A stretch of DNA of 64,000 nucleotides from Verrucomicrobiota bacterium (lineage in GTDB: Bacteria > Verrucomicrobiota > Verrucomicrobiia > Limisphaerales > JADJPG01): contig JADJPG010000005.1 of the NCBI GenBank assembly GCA_016713365.1, forward strand, positions 1 through 64,000, read 5' to 3'. Position 1 is the stretch's first letter. The number at the start of each line of letters is the position of its first letter. Under the pieces are notes generated by a model. It made no database searches, was not told where the DNA came from, and worked only from the letters and a program-made list of their open reading frames with translations. Positions 63,629 to 64,000 of this stretch are shown piece after piece. The position numbers and the translations under genes were made by a program.

Positions 63629-63824
63629 ACGCTGTTTCCGGTGTTTCTAGCTCACACTGCCATGAACCCGGAGCTGCCGCAATTCTCGAAGCTGCCGGCC
63701 AACCGCTGCGCAACCTCGACTGCTTACTGGTAAGACGCCTGAGAGCCCCGCGTATTCCCGCAAGTTCACTCAGCCTTCCATGAACCCTTTGAGGGTATTC
63801 GAGACTTGACCCTTCACCCCGCCA

Positions 63825-63920
63825 ATGGCTAGTCTCCGCGCTGTGATTAGCACTTTCGTACAAGTAAACCTGCTGGTAGTCGTCGTATGCGGCGACGCCG
63901 CTGGGGCTTGTCGAAGGTAA
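63825..63920 (+). CDS. Branched-chain amino-acid leader peptide (ilv-type attenuator)
   Basis: 31-codon ORF. The critical stretch is FVQVNLLVVVVCGDAAG: seven Val, three Leu and one Ile codon in total, with LLVVVV consecutive, much like enteric IlvL or LeuL leaders. It ends 17 bases before a terminator hairpin. Translation through the Leu/Val codons would sense charged tRNA levels and decide termination. The regulated gene, probably acetolactate synthase or another ilv/leu gene, lies beyond position 64,000. Confidence 0.75.
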   Translation: MASLRAVISTFVQVNLLVVVVCGDAAGACRR

Positions 63921-63937
63921 GTAACGATTTCGACAAC

Positions 63938-63969
63938 AACCCACGGCTGGAAACGGTCGTGGGTTTTTT
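63938..63969 (+). terminator. Attenuator terminator of the ilv-type leader
   Basis: AACCCACG (63938-63945) pairs with CGTGGGTT (63958-63965); the inner bases continue the stem through G-C and wobble pairs to a GAAA tetraloop (63950-63953). A run of six T starts at 63964. Perfectly placed after the leader stop at 63918-63920. Confidence 0.85.
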
Positions 63970-64000
63970 GTCACTCATGGCCGCCGGCTGCAACACAATG

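Overview
The window looks like a metagenome-assembled contig with two unrelated parts. Positions 1 to about 3,879 are very GC-rich and carry a catabolic gene set (crotonase, Rid-like protein, mandelate-racemase-like enzyme, acyl-CoA ligase) that reads as proteobacterial, probably Burkholderiales-like (inference). At about 3,880 the ligase stops in mid-domain and the second half of an ABC-F ATPase begins, with its N-terminal half missing. From there to 64,000 the content fits Verrucomicrobiota (Limisphaerales/Pedosphaera-like): sigma-70 factors with C-terminal membrane extensions, giant lamin-tail/CotH surface proteins, a PEP-CTERM tail, a YfiR protein, HAAS/PadR-type remnants and several kinds of dispersed hairpin repeat. 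The simplest reading of 3,880 is a chimeric assembly join.

Layout of the second part: ABC-F remnant and HrpA helicase (3.9-9.0 kb); a minus-strand VIT/VWA/PEP-CTERM membrane protein with a small membrane partner and a decayed PadR-like regulator (9.0-12.4 kb); a divergent moxR-DUF58-transglutaminase operon (12.6-17.0 kb); one enormous secreted lamin-tail/LamG/CotH protein (17.1-24.6 kb); a hairpin-repeat cluster, xylose isomerase, bifunctional nuclease and serine hydrolase (25.5-29.7 kb); a membrane-extended sigma factor and a glycine-rich RRM protein (30.0-31.7 kb); an envelope block bamD-like, lptE-like, lspA, rluD (32.1-35.1 kb); a secreted phosphoesterase coupled to a repeat protein, a second membrane-extended sigma factor, a di-haem cytochrome peroxidase and ribokinase (35.1-42.8 kb).

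From 54.8 kb leftwards to 44.1 kb, six tightly packed minus-strand genes encode a TonB-dependent receptor, a YfiR-like periplasmic protein, two hybrid histidine kinases, a response regulator and a receiver-kinase. This looks like an outer-membrane-to-cytoplasm phosphorelay. The other side is the tyrA-aroA-cmk-plsC cluster (54.9-59.0 kb), interrupted by a heptamer-repeat hairpin and a 102-bp inverted-repeat element; aroA itself is broken. Then come a lipoprotein thioredoxin, a UreF-like protein, recF, a GDPD/AIM6-like protein and a sigma/anti-sigma pair. The right edge holds a Leu/Val-rich leader peptide followed by a terminator, a classic branched-chain amino-acid attenuator whose structural gene lies outside the window.

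Many genes carry one-base frameshifts (about 530, 3,894, 3,947, 8,550, 12,020, 15,392, 15,505, 23,120, 45,283, 56,648), including genes normally intact such as aroA and hrpA. Residual assembly error is therefore a likely cause for several, and each break is flagged below. No rRNA, tRNA, CRISPR array, prophage or transposase gene was recognised.
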